Source of the DNA: Streptomyces sp. CB09001
GTDB taxonomy: Bacteria; Actinomycetota; Actinomycetes; Streptomycetales; Streptomycetaceae
Length of the DNA stretch: 64,000 bases
NCBI RefSeq assembly: GCF_003369795.1
Contig: NZ_CP026730.1
Location: 124,001-188,000, forward strand
Reading direction: 5' to 3'
This document shows positions 36,633 through 45,626 of the stretch, in pieces; the first letter of the stretch is position 1, and the number at the start of each line of letters is the position of its first letter. The position numbers and the translations under genes are program-made. Under the pieces are notes generated by a model that did no database searches, was not told the origin of the DNA, and worked only from the letters and a program-made list of their open reading frames with translations.

Positions 36633-39323
36633 TCAGCGGAGTCGGCGCAGATACGGGTCCTGCGGACGGCGCGGCAGCAGGCGAACTCGGGCATCCAGGA
36701 CCGAGAGCCCGCCGGATGTCGCGAGAACCGGGTTGAGGTCGGCCTCGGCAAGTTGCGGCACGTTCTCCGCCATCCATGAAAGCCGGTGGAGGAGTTGCTC
36801 CAGGGCGTCAATGTCGACCGGATCCGAGCCGGAGGCTCCGAAGAGCAGCGAAGCGCAGCGCGGTGAAGCGATCAGGTCGTGCACGTCCAGATCGGTGAGG
36901 GGAGCGAGCCGAGCCGCCCGGTCGGCGAACACCTCCGTGGCGGTGCCGCCCAGTCCGAAAATGATCAGCGGTCCGAAGACCTGGTCCTGGACGACACCGG
37001 CGAGCAGTTCGGTACCGCGTCCAGCCAGCGACTGCACGACGACCCCGGTCATCAGTCCGTCGAAGCGTGCCCGAAGATCCTCGTATGCACTCCGTACCTG
37101 GCCTGCGCCGATGAGATCAAGACACACGGCATGCTGGTCACTCTTGTGCACCAGTCCCGGCCAGTAGGCCTTCAGTACGACCCGGCCGTCGGGACCGCCC
37201 AGACGCTCGGCGGCGCGTATGGCTTCGTCCTCCGTCTCCGCCCAGGCCCACGGGACTTGTGGGATGCCGTAGCAGCTCAGGAGTTGGGCACGGGTCCGCG
37301 GCCCGAGCCATCCTCCTTCCGGGTGCGCCGCAAACCAGTTGTCTGCCACGGCACGCGACCGGCGCGTGTCGATCCTCTCGGGAATCCTTCTGATGCCGGG
37401 TGGGCGGGCCAGCCAGGCCGTCCGGCGGGCGGCGTGGGCCAACGCGCGTGCCGCCGCGTGCGGTTCGGAGTACGAGGGGATCACATTCCCCCCGGTGGCC
37501 GGCAGCAGACGGACGGACAGGCCCTGTTCCATACGGACCAGCACTGTTGGACCGCGCCGTCCGGCGGGCCCCTGCGTGACGGCTCTTACGAGGTCGTCGC
37601 CGGTCGCGGCGGCCACCGCCGTGGGTACGAGGGCGACCACGACGGCGTCGACACCGCGGTGGTCGGTGAGCAGGTCGAGGCAGGCACGCAGTTCGTCCTC
37701 ACCGACAGCGGCGGTGACATCCACCGGGTTGCCGACGGCCGCTCCGTCGGGTAGCACCGCCGACAGGTCCTCGCCCAGGTCGGAGGCGAGCGCGGGCAGC
37801 GCGAGTCCCGCTTCCACACATGCGTCTGCGGCCAGTACGCCGGCCCCGCCCGCGTTGGTCACGATCGCGACCCTGGGGCCGGCGGGCAGCGGTTGGGCAT
37901 GGAACAGGGCGGCCGCCTCCAGCAGTTCGCCGACCGAGCGGGTCGCGGTGATGCCGGCCTGAGTGAACAGGGCATGCCTCGTCAGAGTGCTGGTGGCCGC
38001 GGCGGCACTGTGCGAGGCGGCAGCCCGACGCCCCGCGTCGGTGCGTCCTGCGTCGACGGTGAGCAACGGCATCCGTCGGGTGACACGCCGGGCGGTGCGC
38101 GAAAAGGCCCGCGGGTTGCCGAAGGACTCCAGGTGCAGCAGGGCGAGGCGGGTCACACCGTCGTTCTCCCACCACTGAAGCATGTCGTTGCCACTGACGT
38201 CGTACTTGTCGCCGAGCGAGGCGAACGTCGACACCCCGATGCCCAGACGGGACAGTCCTTCGAGCAGGGCGATACCGACGCCACCGGACTGAACGCCGAT
38301 GCCCGCGGATCCGGGGCGCGGGTGTCCGGCGGCGAAGGTCGCGTCCATCCGCAGCGCCGGGTCGGTGTTGGCGACACCGAGGCAGTTGGGGCCGACAAGG
38401 CGCATTCCATAGGTGCGGCAGGCAGTGAGCAGCGCCTGCGCCTGAACGGAGTCGAGACCTGCCGACACCACCGCCAGGGCGCGTACACCGGCCTTGCCGG
38501 ACTCCTCCGCCACGGTGGGCACGGCGGGGGCGGGGGTCGCGACAACCACGAGGTCGGGCGGGAAGGGCAGTTCAGCGACTGCCGGGTACGAGGGGACACC
38601 GAGGAGTGCATGAGCGTGAGGATTGACGGCGAACAATCGACCGGTGAAGCCGCCGGTGATCAAGTGCCGGAGCACGGCGCGTCCCACGGACCCAGGTCGT
38701 CGGCCGACCCCGACCACGGCGACTGCCCGGGGCCTGAACAGAGGTTCCAAACTCGCCAGGTCCGCGGTACGGCCACGGTCCTCCACCGCCCTGAGGTAGG
38801 CGTCGTCCTGGTCGAGCGTGATGGTGCAGCGCGTCTCGGGTCCGTCTGCTCGACGGGTGACTCGCAGCCCCAGATCGGTGAAGAGACGCATCACTTCCCG
38901 GTTCTCACTGAGGGCGTCGGCCCGGAAGAACGTGATGCCGTCGGCCCGGGCCGCGCACGCCAGGTGCTCGACGAGCAGTGTGCCGACGCCGCGATGGTGC
39001 AGGCCTTCCGCGACAGCGACGGCCAGCTCCGCCGACCCTCGCTCGTCGCCCGCGTCGTACTCGGCGAGGCCGATGATCCGGCCCTGTAGCTCGGCTACCA
39101 GGGCCCGGCGGCCCGGCCTGGCCGGTTCGCATGCGTGGTCTGCGGCGAGGGCGGCGGAGCCAGGGCTCACGGCGAAAAAGCGCATGCGCAGGTTCTCGGG
39201 CGACATCTCCTCGTAGAGCCTGTGCAGTTGATCACGATCCTCGGGTTCCACGGCGCGAATGCGAACGGTGGTGCCGTCCGCGAGCAGGGCGTGGATAGCC
39301 GGCCTTGCCAAAACCGCTGTCAT
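36633..39323 (-). CDS. GNAT acetyltransferase fused to NDP-forming acyl-CoA synthetase-like protein (Pat type)
   Basis: 896 residues. An N-terminal GNAT domain (about 15-170; VRIRAVEPEDRDQLHRLYEE, VAVAEGLHHRGVGTLLVEHL) is followed by a CoA-binding domain (FRPRAVAVVGVGRRPGSVGR), succinyl-CoA-synthetase-like domains (IGVQSGGVGIALLEGLSRLG, IVTNAGGAGVLAADACVEAG) and a C-terminal ATP-grasp part (VVLKAYWPGLVHKSD, LIIFGLGGTATEVFADR). This order, GNAT first, is that of Streptomyces SlPatA rather than enteric Pat. The usual catalytic His of the synthetase is hard to find, so it is probably a lysine acyltransferase regulated by CoA metabolites. GGAGAG before ATG. Confidence 0.92.
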   Translation of the reverse strand: MTAVLARPAIHALLADGTTVRIRAVEPEDRDQLHRLYEEMSPENLRMRFFAVSPGSAALAADHACEPARPGRRALVAELQGRIIGLAEYDAGDERGSAELAVAVAEGLHHRGVGTLLVEHLACAARADGITFFRADALSENREVMRLFTDLGLRVTRRADGPETRCTITLDQDDAYLRAVEDRGRTADLASLEPLFRPRAVAVVGVGRRPGSVGRAVLRHLITGGFTGRLFAVNPHAHALLGVPSYPAVAELPFPPDLVVVATPAPAVPTVAEESGKAGVRALAVVSAGLDSVQAQALLTACRTYGMRLVGPNCLGVANTDPALRMDATFAAGHPRPGSAGIGVQSGGVGIALLEGLSRLGIGVSTFASLGDKYDVSGNDMLQWWENDGVTRLALLHLESFGNPRAFSRTARRVTRRMPLLTVDAGRTDAGRRAAASHSAAAATSTLTRHALFTQAGITATRSVGELLEAAALFHAQPLPAGPRVAIVTNAGGAGVLAADACVEAGLALPALASDLGEDLSAVLPDGAAVGNPVDVTAAVGEDELRACLDLLTDHRGVDAVVVALVPTAVAAATGDDLVRAVTQGPAGRRGPTVLVRMEQGLSVRLLPATGGNVIPSYSEPHAAARALAHAARRTAWLARPPGIRRIPERIDTRRSRAVADNWFAAHPEGGWLGPRTRAQLLSCYGIPQVPWAWAETEDEAIRAAERLGGPDGRVVLKAYWPGLVHKSDQHAVCLDLIGAGQVRSAYEDLRARFDGLMTGVVVQSLAGRGTELLAGVVQDQVFGPLIIFGLGGTATEVFADRAARLAPLTDLDVHDLIASPRCASLLFGASGSDPVDIDALEQLLHRLSWMAENVPQLAEADLNPVLATSGGLSVLDARVRLLPRRPQDPYLRRLR

Positions 39324-39415
39324 CGGGCTCTCCTCTCGCCAGTACCGATAGCGCTGACCGATGCCGCGTTACCCGGCCGACCGGTCCCGGCCGGCTGCGT
39401 GGCCGCGCAGTGCGC

Positions 39416-40273
39416 TCACGTCCGCTCGGGCACGACGACGACCGGGCAGGCCGAGCGGTGCAGGACGGCGTGGGCGACCCGGCCGAGCCGCCCGTGGACG
39501 CGGCGGCCGATCACCAGCAGGCCTGCGTCCGCCGAAGCGGCAGGCAGCACGGCGCGGGCCGGGCCCTCGACGGTGTGCCGCCCCACGGCGACATCGGACG
39601 GTGCGTCTCCCAGGGCTGTTTCCAGCTCCTTGGCTGCGCGCTCCTCGTACAGCCGGGCGGGTTCTCCCGTCAGCAGTGGGTGATCGACCGTTTCGTGGGC
39701 GGGGCAGCGCCAGGCCCGTACGGCTGCCAGCGGCACCTGGCGCAGATGCGCTTCGGTGAAGGCGAGCCGCAGGACGGATGCCGACGTCTCGCCGGCACCG
39801 ATGCCGACGACAATGCGGTCGTGTCGTCCTCCGAGGGCCCGGTTGTCGTGGTTGCCGCGTACGACGACGACCGGGCAGTCGCTCATGGCGGCCACGGTCC
39901 GGCTGACGGAACCCAACAGCCTGTCGGCCACACCGCTCCGACCTCGGCTGCCCACAATGATCATGGACGCGTTCCGTCCCGCGCACACCAGGGCGTGCTC
40001 GGCCTCGTCGGGCGCCGTCTCAGTGGTGACCACGAGGTCGGGATGCCACTGCCGGGCACGCCGGGCTGCGGCCTTGAGGATGTCGTCAGCCTTCATCTCG
40101 GTGGACGGCCTGCCCAGCTCGCGGGCGAGCGCGGCACCTTCGTACCGCTCCCACAGGGTCCCGAAGACCACGAGGAGCGGGACTTCGTGCAGGTCGGCCT
40201 CGTCGGCCGCCCAGTCCACAGCCCGCAGACTGGACTCGGATCCGTCTACTCCGACCACCAGAGGCAGATACAT
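39416..40273 (-). CDS. Universal stress protein, two USP domains
   Basis: 285 residues. Domain 1: LPLVVGVDGSESSLRAVDWA, FGTLWERYEGAAL, and loop VGSRGRSGVADRLLGSVSRT (ATP-binding type). Domain 2: RIVVGIGAGETSASVLRLAF, loop IGRRVHGRLGRVAHAVLH, degenerate. The closest relative in the window is the USP at 15072 (same LWERYEGA block). It follows the USP at 40300 by 26 bp and is followed after 92 bp by the GNAT-Pat gene; in mycobacteria and S. coelicolor USPs are acetylation targets or neighbours of Pat, so a functional link is plausible. Confidence 0.93.
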   Translation of the reverse strand: MYLPLVVGVDGSESSLRAVDWAADEADLHEVPLLVVFGTLWERYEGAALARELGRPSTEMKADDILKAAARRARQWHPDLVVTTETAPDEAEHALVCAGRNASMIIVGSRGRSGVADRLLGSVSRTVAAMSDCPVVVVRGNHDNRALGGRHDRIVVGIGAGETSASVLRLAFTEAHLRQVPLAAVRAWRCPAHETVDHPLLTGEPARLYEERAAKELETALGDAPSDVAVGRHTVEGPARAVLPAASADAGLLVIGRRVHGRLGRVAHAVLHRSACPVVVVPERT

Positions 40274-40299
40274 GACGCCTCTCCTCTCGACGGGACGCG

Positions 40300-41205
40300 T
40301 CAGGGATGCGCCACGACGGCGACGGGTGCGGTTGCATGGTGCAGCACCGCGTGCGTGACGGCGCCGATGTGCACGCCCAGCGGGTTGCGCCGAATGCGCC
40401 GCCCGACGACCACCAGGGACGCGTCGTGCGACACGTCGACCAGATGGTTGGCGGGGCTGCCGGAGCGGGACACCTCGATGACCTTGACGCTCGGGTACTT
40501 CTGCCGCCAGGGCAACAGCACGCGGGTAAGGTCGGCCGCTTTCCTACGGGCCACCCCTTCGTTCAGTGAGGCGTCCGCGGCCAGTCCATAGGGGGAGTAG
40601 GCCGGCAGGTGCCAGCCACTGACCACGCACAGCGTCGTCCTGCGGCACCGTGCCTCCGCGAAGGCGAAGTCGAGCACATCGTCGTCAGAGCTGCCGATGT
40701 CGAGTCCGACGACGACCGGACGGAAGTCAGTGGCTGCGGACGGGATGCCGACGGGGTCCATGACGTGCTCGTCGGCCGCCTGCTCACCGGCACGTACGAA
40801 GATAACGGGAGTCTCGGTGTGGACGATCACCGATTGACCTACCGAGCCGACCAGAAAGCCGCCGAGTCCGCTCAGGGCGCGCGAGCCGAGGACCAGGAGT
40901 TCCGCCTCGTCGGCGGCCTTGACCAGGGTGTCCGCCGGTGGGCCCGACCGCTGGTCACTGGTCACCACGACACCGGGATGACGCAGTCGGAGCCCTTCGC
41001 CGGTCTCCCGCGGGACACGCTCGGTCCAGTACCGGTGCGTCTCGGCACCGAGAATCGGATCCTGGGTCAGGGCTGCGGGGGCCGGCTCCCACACGTGCAG
41101 GAGTCGTACGGGCAGGTCACGCAGATCAGCCTCGCGGGCCGCCCACTCAGCGGCGGCGTGGCTCTGAGGAGAGCCGTCGATCCCTACGGTGATCGTGCGG
41201 GTCAT
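40300..41205 (-). CDS. Universal stress protein, two USP domains
   Basis: 301 residues. Domain 1: TRTITVGIDGSPQSHAAAEWA, HVWEPAPAALTQDP, loop LGSRALSGLGGFLVGSVGQS. Domain 2: PVVVGLDIGSSDDDVLDFAF, loop VGRRIRRNPLGVHIGAVTHA, degenerate. ATG at 41205 has GGGAGG close by. First gene of the USP-USP-Pat transcript; two OsdR-like boxes lie 65-98 bp upstream, beyond the regulator gene's stop. Confidence 0.93.
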   Translation of the reverse strand: MTRTITVGIDGSPQSHAAAEWAAREADLRDLPVRLLHVWEPAPAALTQDPILGAETHRYWTERVPRETGEGLRLRHPGVVVTSDQRSGPPADTLVKAADEAELLVLGSRALSGLGGFLVGSVGQSVIVHTETPVIFVRAGEQAADEHVMDPVGIPSAATDFRPVVVGLDIGSSDDDVLDFAFAEARCRRTTLCVVSGWHLPAYSPYGLAADASLNEGVARRKAADLTRVLLPWRQKYPSVKVIEVSRSGSPANHLVDVSHDASLVVVGRRIRRNPLGVHIGAVTHAVLHHATAPVAVVAHP

Positions 41206-41269
41206 GCCTCCCACCTCCCGTGTCGGTCCTTCTGACTTCAGCATTGCTCGCAACAGGTGGACGGGGTAG

Positions 41270-41303
41270 GGGCTGCTCGTCCCGGAACACGGACGAGGGT
41301 CCC
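41270..41303. promoter_or_regulatory. Pair of OsdR/DevR-like boxes before USP-USP-Pat
   Basis: GGGCTGCTCGTCCC (41270-41283) and CGGACGAGGGTCCC (41290-41303) each match GGGNC-N4-GNCCC with one mismatch; spacing is 20 bp. They lie 65 bp before the USP start at 41205 (minus). Confidence 0.45.
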
Positions 41304-41365
41304 TTCGACGGACTGCCGGAGCCGACCGGGCCGGGCACACGGCAAAACGGTGGTTGTGCCGCCGC

Positions 41366-42055
41366 TCACTCCCTTTCGTCCCGCAGACGGTCCTCCGCGT
41401 GGGTGGCGATGACGGCGGCCTGGACGCGACGCTCCACGCCCAGCTTGGCGAGCAAGCGGGAGATGTGGTTCTTGACCGTCTTCTCGGCCAGGTACAACCG
41501 CTGGCCGATCTGTCGGTTGGTCAGCCCCTCGCCGATCAGTGCCAGGATGTCCCGCTCCCGCTCGGTCAGACCGGGCAGCGCGTTCGACTCCTGCTCCCGG
41601 TCCTGACCGCCGCGCAGGCGTGCCATCAGCTTCGCGGCGGCGGCCGGGTCCAGCAGTGACTGGCCACGGGCCACCGTGCGTACGGCCGAGACGAGGTCCG
41701 AGCCCTCGATCTGTTTCAGGACGTATCCGGCCGCGCCCGCCATGATCGAGTCGAGCAGCGCCTCCTCGTCGTCGAACGAGGTCAGCATCAGACAGGCGAG
41801 GTCCGGCATGCTCGACCGCAGCTCCCGGCACACGGTCACCCCGTCACCGTCCGGCAGCCGTACGTCCAGCACCGCGACGTCCGGACGCAGCGCAGGGACG
41901 CGCACCAGGGCCTGCTCGACGGTCGCCCCCTCGCCGACCACGGTGATGTCGGGCTCGTCGTCCAGCAGGTCGTGCACCCCTCGCCGGACCACTGCGTGAT
42001 CGTCCAGAAGAAAGACTGTGATCGCGGTCACGCGGTCGGGCTGCTCGCTGTCCAT
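41366..42055 (-). CDS. osdR: LuxR/NarL-type response regulator (OsdR/DevR type)
   Basis: 229 residues. The receiver domain has the acidic pocket FLLDDH (Asp18, Asp19), the phosphorylated Asp64 in [13 protein letters not shown], Thr in MLTSFDDE, and Lys in GYVLKQIEG. The C-terminal HTH is [20 protein letters not shown] with [20 protein letters not shown], closely resembling mycobacterial DevR (DosR). Probably the partner of the GAF kinase at 28710, whose gene is not adjacent. Its own promoter carries a perfect box at 42125, which suggests autoregulation. Symbol by similarity to S. coelicolor. Confidence 0.9.
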   Translation of the reverse strand: MDSEQPDRVTAITVFLLDDHAVVRRGVHDLLDDEPDITVVGEGATVEQALVRVPALRPDVAVLDVRLPDGDGVTVCRELRSSMPDLACLMLTSFDDEEALLDSIMAGAAGYVLKQIEGSDLVSAVRTVARGQSLLDPAAAAKLMARLRGGQDREQESNALPGLTERERDILALIGEGLTNRQIGQRLYLAEKTVKNHISRLLAKLGVERRVQAAVIATHAEDRLRDERE

Positions 42056-42124
42056 CGTCGATCGCTCCTCGATGAGGCGTCCTGCCCACAGTGCCAGTCT
42101 TCTTCCAGCAGGGACCGAATGCCA

Positions 42125-42138
42125 GGGCCGGTCGGCCC
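42125..42138. promoter_or_regulatory. OsdR/DevR-like box, perfect palindrome, before the regulator gene
   Basis: GGGCCGGTCGGCCC, identical over 14 bp to the site at 36427, 70 bp upstream of the response-regulator start (minus). A GGGAC half-site lies next to it at 42111. Confidence 0.6.
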
Positions 42139-42197
42139 TCTTCCAGCCGTCCGCCCGGCTCGCGGCTCCGATGCCCGGCAGCCGACGGCCTCCTCGT

Positions 42198-42935
42198 TCA
42201 GCCGTTGCCGGACGTCCAGGTCTGTCCGTCCGGCATCACCGCGAACGCGGCGACGCCGGGCAGGGTGCCCAGCCACCCGTGGGCTTCGGCGCCCATGCAG
42301 TACGCAGCCGTCGCGAGCATGTCGGCCTCCGTGAGCGAAGATGCGGTCACGGTCAGCGAGGCGAGGCCGTCCGTGGGCGGCGCGCCGGTGCGCGGGTCCA
42401 CGATGTGGCATCCCCGCTCGCCGGGCCTGGACGTGGCGATTGCCAGCGGGCCTCCGGGCGACTCGACCACCGCGGCGCAGGAACCGGGCCGGAGGGGATG
42501 GGTGATGCCCACGCGCCAGGGCCCGCCGTACAGTTGCACGTCCCCTCCCCCGTTGAGACACACGTGCTCCGCCCCCGCCTCGCGGAGCAGAACCGCAGCA
42601 CGCTCCACCGCCCATCCCTTGACGAGACCGCTCGGGTCGAAGACGCCCGAGTGCCACGCCGCGAACCGGCCGCCGGTGCGCCGGTGGGCGTCCGCACACA
42701 GGGCGAGGATTTCACGCAGTTCCGGCTGCCACTCCTCGGGCACGGGCCGCCCGTCCCTGACGCGACTGACGGCGCTGTCCGGCCGGAAGGGCGAGAAGAC
42801 CTCGTCGACGTGGTGCAGCAGGCCTTCGGCCGCGTCGAGGGCCCGGCGGAGGCTGGGCGTGGGTTCGGCACGCACCGTGCAGGAGAACGCCGTGCCCATC
42901 GTGTGCACCACGCGGTGCAGTTCCGGCTCAGGCAC
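42198..42935 (-). CDS. apbE: FAD:protein FMN transferase (ApbE)
   Basis: 245 residues, compact for the family. ApbE moves FMN from FAD onto a Thr/Ser of exported proteins. Seen: [14 protein letters not shown] at the start, [16 protein letters not shown] near 125 (family DLGGIAKG), [11 protein letters not shown], and the metal-binding end [20 protein letters not shown]. No signal peptide or lipobox, so unlike many ApbEs it appears cytoplasmic or needs another anchor. Starts 8 bp inside the FMN-binding protein gene, its obvious substrate. Confidence 0.93.
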   Translation of the reverse strand: MPEPELHRVVHTMGTAFSCTVRAEPTPSLRRALDAAEGLLHHVDEVFSPFRPDSAVSRVRDGRPVPEEWQPELREILALCADAHRRTGGRFAAWHSGVFDPSGLVKGWAVERAAVLLREAGAEHVCLNGGGDVQLYGGPWRVGITHPLRPGSCAAVVESPGGPLAIATSRPGERGCHIVDPRTGAPPTDGLASLTVTASSLTEADMLATAAYCMGAEAHGWLGTLPGVAAFAVMPDGQTWTSGNG

Positions 42936-43371
42936 GAGCCTGGTCCAGCGCGCTCTGCAGAGAGCTCATGTAGCCCTCGCTCGTGTAGGTCGCGCCCGAG
43001 ACCGCGTCGAGGTGGGCGCTCTGGGCGTCCACCGTCTCCTTGATGAGAGCGGGCACCGCCGAGGCGTTGATCTGCCGGCTGCGGGGGTCGCCGCCGGGAG
43101 ACTGCACGGCGCGCGCGGCGACGATCCGCGAACCGTCGAGCGTGAGCTGCACCTGAACGGGTCCGTAGCGGGTCTGGACCGTGGGACCTGTGACCGTACG
43201 GGTTCCCGAGGAGGTTCCCCCCGTGCCGGTGCCGCTGCTCGGCGTGGGCGTCGTGGCGGGCGGCAGGGCGCCGACCGGCGGATGGTGAGGCTTGAGGGAC
43301 AGCGCGAGGACCGTCACGGTGACGGTGGCGGCGCAGGTCAGCGCGGTGCGGCGGACGGGGTGGGCGCGCAT
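42928..43371 (-). CDS. Exported FMN-binding domain protein, flavinylation target
   Basis: 147 residues. An N-terminal signal or anchor (RTALTCAATVTVTVLALSLK), a Thr/Ser/Pro/Gly-rich linker, then an FMN_bind domain of about 80 residues with TVQTRYGPVQVQLTLDGSRI and the flavinylation motif DAVSGATYTS. The Thr of SGAT is the residue that ApbE modifies in NqrC/RnfG-type proteins. The gene lies between ferric-reductase-like and apbE genes with 8-bp gap and 8-bp overlap, so the three form one operon. Confidence 0.92.
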   Translation of the reverse strand: MRAHPVRRTALTCAATVTVTVLALSLKPHHPPVGALPPATTPTPSSGTGTGGTSSGTRTVTGPTVQTRYGPVQVQLTLDGSRIVAARAVQSPGGDPRSRQINASAVPALIKETVDAQSAHLDAVSGATYTSEGYMSSLQSALDQARA

Positions 43372-43379
43372 GGCGGGGC

Positions 43380-44750
43380 TCACAGTTCGAAGGACTCGTG
43401 GTGGATGCGGGACGCGGGCACCCCGGCGTCCCGCAGGGCGTCGTACACGGCCAGGGACAGCCCCCTCGGCCCGCACAGGTACACGTCGTGCCGGTCGACG
43501 TCCGGCACGATCGCCCTGAGCCGTTCCGCGGTGATCCGGACGCGCGCGCCGTCCGGGTTGTTGAGGACGTACACGAGACGGGCTCCGCGTGCGGCGGCGA
43601 CGGCTTCCAGTTCCCCGCTCAGCGCCAGCTCCTGCGGGGTGCGCGCCCGGTAGAGCAGCGTCAGGTCGCCGGGCGCGGCGGGCAGCGTCTCGAACAGCGT
43701 GCGCAGCGGGGTGATCCCGGTGCCGCCCGCGATCAGCAACACCTTGCGGCGGCTGCGTCGTGCCGCGGTGAGGGCTCCGTACGGCCCTTCCGCCCACACC
43801 CGGGTGCCGGGGCGGAGGGCGGCGACGGCCGCACTGTGATCGCCGAGCGTCTGGACGGTGATGCGCATCAGGTCGTCGCGCGGCACGGCCGAGAGCGAGT
43901 ACGGATGGCTGGCGCCCCGCATGCCGGGGGTCAGGAAGCGCCAGCGCAGGAACTGCCCGGGCCGGGCGTCGAGCCGGTCGAGCCGGCGACCCTGCATCCA
44001 GACGGAGTACACACCGGGCGCCTCGGGCACGACGGCCTCGACATGGATCCGGTGCCGGAGATTGAGCCGCACCGGGATGAGGACACGGAAATACAGGACC
44101 AGGCAGGCCACGGAGACGTACAGCGTGTACCAGGCGGCGCGAGCGGGCGGGTTGCTCACGAAGTCGGCGCCCAGGGCCAGCTGGTGCGAGAAGCCGAGGA
44201 AGACCGCCGCGTACGTGAACAGGTGCAGGTGGTACCAGGTCTCGTAACGCATCCGGCGGCGTACCGCGCGCGCCGAGGTGTAGCCGACGGCGAGCAGTAT
44301 CAGGGCGCCTGCCGTGGCTTTGAGCATCTCCGGCAGATCGAACACGATCGTGCCGAGTTCTCTCAACGCCCCCACCTGTGCCTGTGCCGCGTAGCCGAGG
44401 ACGATCAGCAGGATGTGTGCCAGGAGCAGGCCGATGGTCCAGCGACCCGCCGAGGCGTGCCAGCGCGCGGCACGGTCGCTGCCCACCCGGCTCTCCAGCC
44501 ACGGCACCCGCGCCATCAGGGCGACCAGCAGGGCACACATGTATCCGCACAGGAGCCCCGTGATGCGCCCGGCACCGGTGAGCCAGCCGGCCGCGCCGAC
44601 GACCGAGCCCGTGTCCCTCCACCACAGCGCGAGTACGGCGATGCCTCCGGCCCACGCGGCCGCCTGGAGCGCCGCGGCCGGTGACGCCCGCCACGGCGTG
44701 GCGGGGGCGCGGTGCCGCGCCGGGGGCGGTCGGTCGGTCACGGTAGCCAT
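43380..44750 (-). CDS. Ferric-reductase-like flavocytochrome
   Basis: 456 residues. About six membrane helices in the first 230 residues with histidines for two b haems (RWHASAGRWTIGLLLAHIL and YHLHLFTYAAVFLGFSHQL), a ferric-reductase-like transmembrane domain. Then a cytoplasmic FAD/NAD(P)H module: HPYSLSAVPRDD for FAD, VWAEGPYGALTAAR, LIAGGTGITPLRTLFETLP for pyridine nucleotide, and YLCGPRGLSLAVYDAL. It should carry electrons from NAD(P)H across the membrane to the flavinylated partner encoded next. Divergent from a two-component system across a repeat-rich operator. Confidence 0.92.
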   Translation of the reverse strand: MATVTDRPPPARHRAPATPWRASPAAALQAAAWAGGIAVLALWWRDTGSVVGAAGWLTGAGRITGLLCGYMCALLVALMARVPWLESRVGSDRAARWHASAGRWTIGLLLAHILLIVLGYAAQAQVGALRELGTIVFDLPEMLKATAGALILLAVGYTSARAVRRRMRYETWYHLHLFTYAAVFLGFSHQLALGADFVSNPPARAAWYTLYVSVACLVLYFRVLIPVRLNLRHRIHVEAVVPEAPGVYSVWMQGRRLDRLDARPGQFLRWRFLTPGMRGASHPYSLSAVPRDDLMRITVQTLGDHSAAVAALRPGTRVWAEGPYGALTAARRSRRKVLLIAGGTGITPLRTLFETLPAAPGDLTLLYRARTPQELALSGELEAVAAARGARLVYVLNNPDGARVRITAERLRAIVPDVDRHDVYLCGPRGLSLAVYDALRDAGVPASRIHHESFEL

Positions 44751-44793
44751 GGACGTCTCCTCGGGCAGGGGCTGTCCACTGTGGCGCCGCGAC

Positions 44794-44870
44794 CTCTGAG
44801 CCGGCTCTGAGCCGCACCCCGGCCGCGACGGTACGCGGGGCGCAGACGACGTTCAGAGGAAATCCAGAGG
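44794..44870. promoter_or_regulatory. Two oppositely oriented heptamer pairs, 11-bp phased
   Basis: TCTGAGCCG occurs at 44795-44803 and 44806-44814. On the other strand sense, TCAGAGG (44853-44859) and CCAGAGG (44864-44870) repeat with the same 11-bp step. CTCTGA is the complement of TCAGAG, so one pair faces each divergent gene. Such one-turn direct repeats are typical binding sites of OmpR-type regulators. Confidence 0.5.
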
Positions 44871-44894
44871 GTTACGGGGGATGCTGGGACGGCC

Positions 44895-45626
44895 ATGACC
44901 ACACCCAGCGCAGTCCTGACCCGTGCCGACGGCACCCCCGTGCGCGTCCTCGTCGTCGACGACGAACCCGATCTCGCCGAGGTCGTTACCGGGGCCCTGC
45001 GCTACGAGGGCTGGGATGTCCGCGCGGCGGCCTCGGCGGATGCCGCCGTCCGCGAAGCCCGCGCCTTCCGGCCCGACGCCGTCGTCCTGGACATCATGCT
45101 GCCGGACCGCGACGGGCTGTCGGTCCTGCGCGACCTGCGCGCCGAGCAGCCGCACGTGTGCGTGCTGTTCCTCACGGCGCGGGATGCCGTCGAGGACCGC
45201 ATCACCGGGATCACGGCGGGCGGCGACGACTACGTGACCAAGGCGTTCAGCCTCGGGGAGCTCGTCGCGCGACTGCGCGGCCTGCTGCGCCGCGCCGGGA
45301 TGACGCGCGAGCGGGCGACCGACTCCCTGCTCGTGGTCGGGGACCTGGAACTGGACGAGGACGCGCACGAAGTCACCCGGGGCGGCGACCTGATCGACCT
45401 GTCGCCGACCGAGTTCCAGCTGCTGCGCTGCCTCATGCGGCACGCTCGTCAGGTGTTGAGCAAGACGCAGCTTCTCGATCTGGTCTGGTCCTACGACTTC
45501 GGAGGCGGTGCCCACGTCGTCGAGCTGTACATCTCGTACCTTCGCAAGAAGATCGACTCGGGCCGCACCCCGATGATCCACACGGTGCGGGGCGCCGGGT
45601 ACGTCCTGAAGCCGGCGCCCCAGTGA
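44895..45626 (+). CDS. OmpR/PhoB-type response regulator
   Basis: 243 residues. Receiver: VLVVDDEPDLAEVV, phosphorylated Asp66 in VVLDIMLPDRDG, Thr in FLTARDAVEDR, Lys in DDYVTKAFSLGELV. Winged-helix DNA-binding domain: LSPTEFQLLRCLMRHARQVL and VELYISYLRKKIDSG, ending VRGAGYVLK. Shares a GTGA overlap with the kinase gene behind it. It faces the flavocytochrome operon across the 44794-44870 repeats, and probably controls that operon and itself. Confidence 0.95.
   Translation: MTTPSAVLTRADGTPVRVLVVDDEPDLAEVVTGALRYEGWDVRAAASADAAVREARAFRPDAVVLDIMLPDRDGLSVLRDLRAEQPHVCVLFLTARDAVEDRITGITAGGDDYVTKAFSLGELVARLRGLLRRAGMTRERATDSLLVVGDLELDEDAHEVTRGGDLIDLSPTEFQLLRCLMRHARQVLSKTQLLDLVWSYDFGGGAHVVELYISYLRKKIDSGRTPMIHTVRGAGYVLKPAPQ

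Noticed and set aside
39324..39415. GGGACCGGTCGGCC on the minus strand before the GNAT-Pat gene
   Set aside because: Half-sites are one base out of register, and the gene is probably co-transcribed from the USP promoter.
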